The notes below the pieces were generated by a model, which saw only the letters and a list, made by a program, of their open reading frames with translations, was not told where the DNA came from and ran no database searches. Position numbers and translations under genes: made by a program. A stretch of 6,850 nucleotides of DNA from Anaerolinea sp. (GTDB lineage Bacteria > Chloroflexota > Anaerolineae > Anaerolineales > Villigracilaceae), in the NCBI GenBank assembly GCA_020720965.1, contig DYNS01000168.1:1-6850 (forward strand), written 5' to 3'. Positions 6,091 through 6,850 of this stretch are shown one piece after another. Position 1 is the stretch's first letter, and each line of letters opens with the position of its first letter.

Positions 6091-6850
6091 CTACGCTTTG
6101 GCGTGAACCACCAAAAATTCATCCACCTCCTGGCTGGTTTTTCCCGTCAAAGAAGGGAAAAACTCCACCGACCCAAAGCCTGCCTCCGCTAACATGGGCA
6201 GGATACTGCCCTCGTCATAACCGCGTGTGCTGGATGCGTAGCGTGTTACCTCGGCGGTTTCGGCATCTATTACCAGGTAACGCTCGGTGGCGGTTTGGCT
6301 GGCATCCTCCCAAAACGATTCCATCAGGCACAGGTGAGGGCGTTCTGAAAACAAGCCGCCGGGGGAACTGTACCAGGTGGAGGGTTGGTTTCCCAACTGC
6401 TCTACCGCGTCTAAAGTGGAGATTTCTAACAGCAGGCTTGCGCCGGGGCGCAGGGCGGCGTGGGCTTTGTGCAAAATTGCTTGCGCGTCTTGTGCCGTAA
6501 AGACGTTAAACTCGCCAAAGATGAAGAGAACCAGGTCGTAGCCTGTGCCAAATGGGGCGGAGCGCAGGTCTTGCAGGGTGTAGGTGCAGTTTGGCGGGGC
6601 GTGCCTTCGGGCGTAGTCTATGGAGGCGGGGGAAAAGTCGATTCCCTGGCAAACATGCCCCAGCGTGGCAAATTCGGCGCAGTAAAAGCCGGGTCCGCAG
6701 CCCAGGTCCAAAATTCGGCTGGGGGTTGGGGGAAGGATTTTTTCCTGAATCCAGCGCACTTGTTTTTTAATTTTGGGTTTGCGGCGGCTGGCGGCATCGT
6801 GCTGTTGGTTCAGGTGTTCGCGCAGCATTCGCTGGCTAAAGGCGGGCTCG
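6091..6850 (-). CDS. class I SAM-dependent methyltransferase, N-terminus beyond window
   Basis: Rossmann-fold methyltransferase; acceptor substrate unknown. Counted from the Met at 6828, motif I is ILDLGCGPG (39-47), the acidic end of strand 2 lies in QGIDFSP (61-67), a DLR stretch (87-89) fits motif II, and YDLVLFIFGEFNVF (97-110) fits the post-II region. LRPGASLLLEIS (126-137) fits motif III and strand 5. The frame remains open from that Met to the window edge and reads EPAFSQR before MLREHLNQQHD, a continuous, protein-like stretch, so the Met at 6828 is probably internal and the real start lies outside. There are at least 252 residues. It ends at TAG (6091-6093). No minus-strand terminator with a T tract follows, so its transcript may run towards the tRNA or rely on the GC-rich stem at 6045-6069. 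Confidence 0.88.
   Translation of the reverse strand, partial: EPAFSQRMLREHLNQQHDAASRRKPKIKKQVRWIQEKILPPTPSRILDLGCGPGFYCAEFATLGHVCQGIDFSPASIDYARRHAPPNCTYTLQDLRSAPFGTGYDLVLFIFGEFNVFTAQDAQAILHKAHAALRPGASLLLEISTLDAVEQLGNQPSTWYSSPGGLFSERPHLCLMESFWEDASQTATERYLVIDAETAEVTRYASSTRGYDEGSILPMLAEAGFGSVEFFPSLTGKTSQEVDEFLVVHAKA

Overview
All recognisable genes in this window lie on the minus strand. Read in transcription order (right to left) they are: a class I SAM-dependent methyltransferase that runs off the right edge, a tRNA-Leu(UAA), a type 2 dGTPase-like dNTP triphosphohydrolase (dgt), the transcript cleavage factor greA, and a homodimer-type pyruvate:ferredoxin oxidoreductase (nifJ/porA), whose stop is 29 bases from the left edge. 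The PFOR points to a bacterium with anaerobic metabolism. Codon use looks uniform, with moderately high GC. The proteins and palindrome styles remind me of Chloroflexota (Anaerolineae-like), but this is a weak impression that nothing in the window proves. No mobile element, CRISPR array or foreign-looking segment was seen.

Layout: nifJ occupies more than half of the window. The 242-base gap between nifJ and greA holds a strong greA terminator (16-bp perfect stem), a 20-bp operator-like palindrome, a repeated 9-mer and a plausible extended -10 promoter for nifJ. Between greA and dgt, a terminator-like hairpin with a T4-G-T4 tail ends only four bases before the greA Shine-Dalgarno. greA therefore seems to be expressed by reading through this element, which suggests leader attenuation. 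Between dgt and the tRNA lies another perfect hairpin without a T tract. No promoter is visible there, so tRNA-Leu and dgt probably share the good promoter upstream of the tRNA.

The 424-base gap between the tRNA and the methyltransferase is the least ordinary part. It holds the tRNA promoter, a perfect 8+8 palindrome, and a strong rho-independent terminator pointing in the + direction, although no + strand gene lies upstream of it. Potential RNA helices in front of that terminator include G-U pairs that can form only on the + strand. A small orphan + strand transcript, of unknown identity, is the best candidate here for something undescribed.

Functionally the genes are a loose set. PFOR handles central carbon and ferredoxin metabolism, GreA rescues stalled RNA polymerase, and Dgt controls dNTP pools. 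The methyltransferase has no known substrate. They look like neighbours rather than one pathway.
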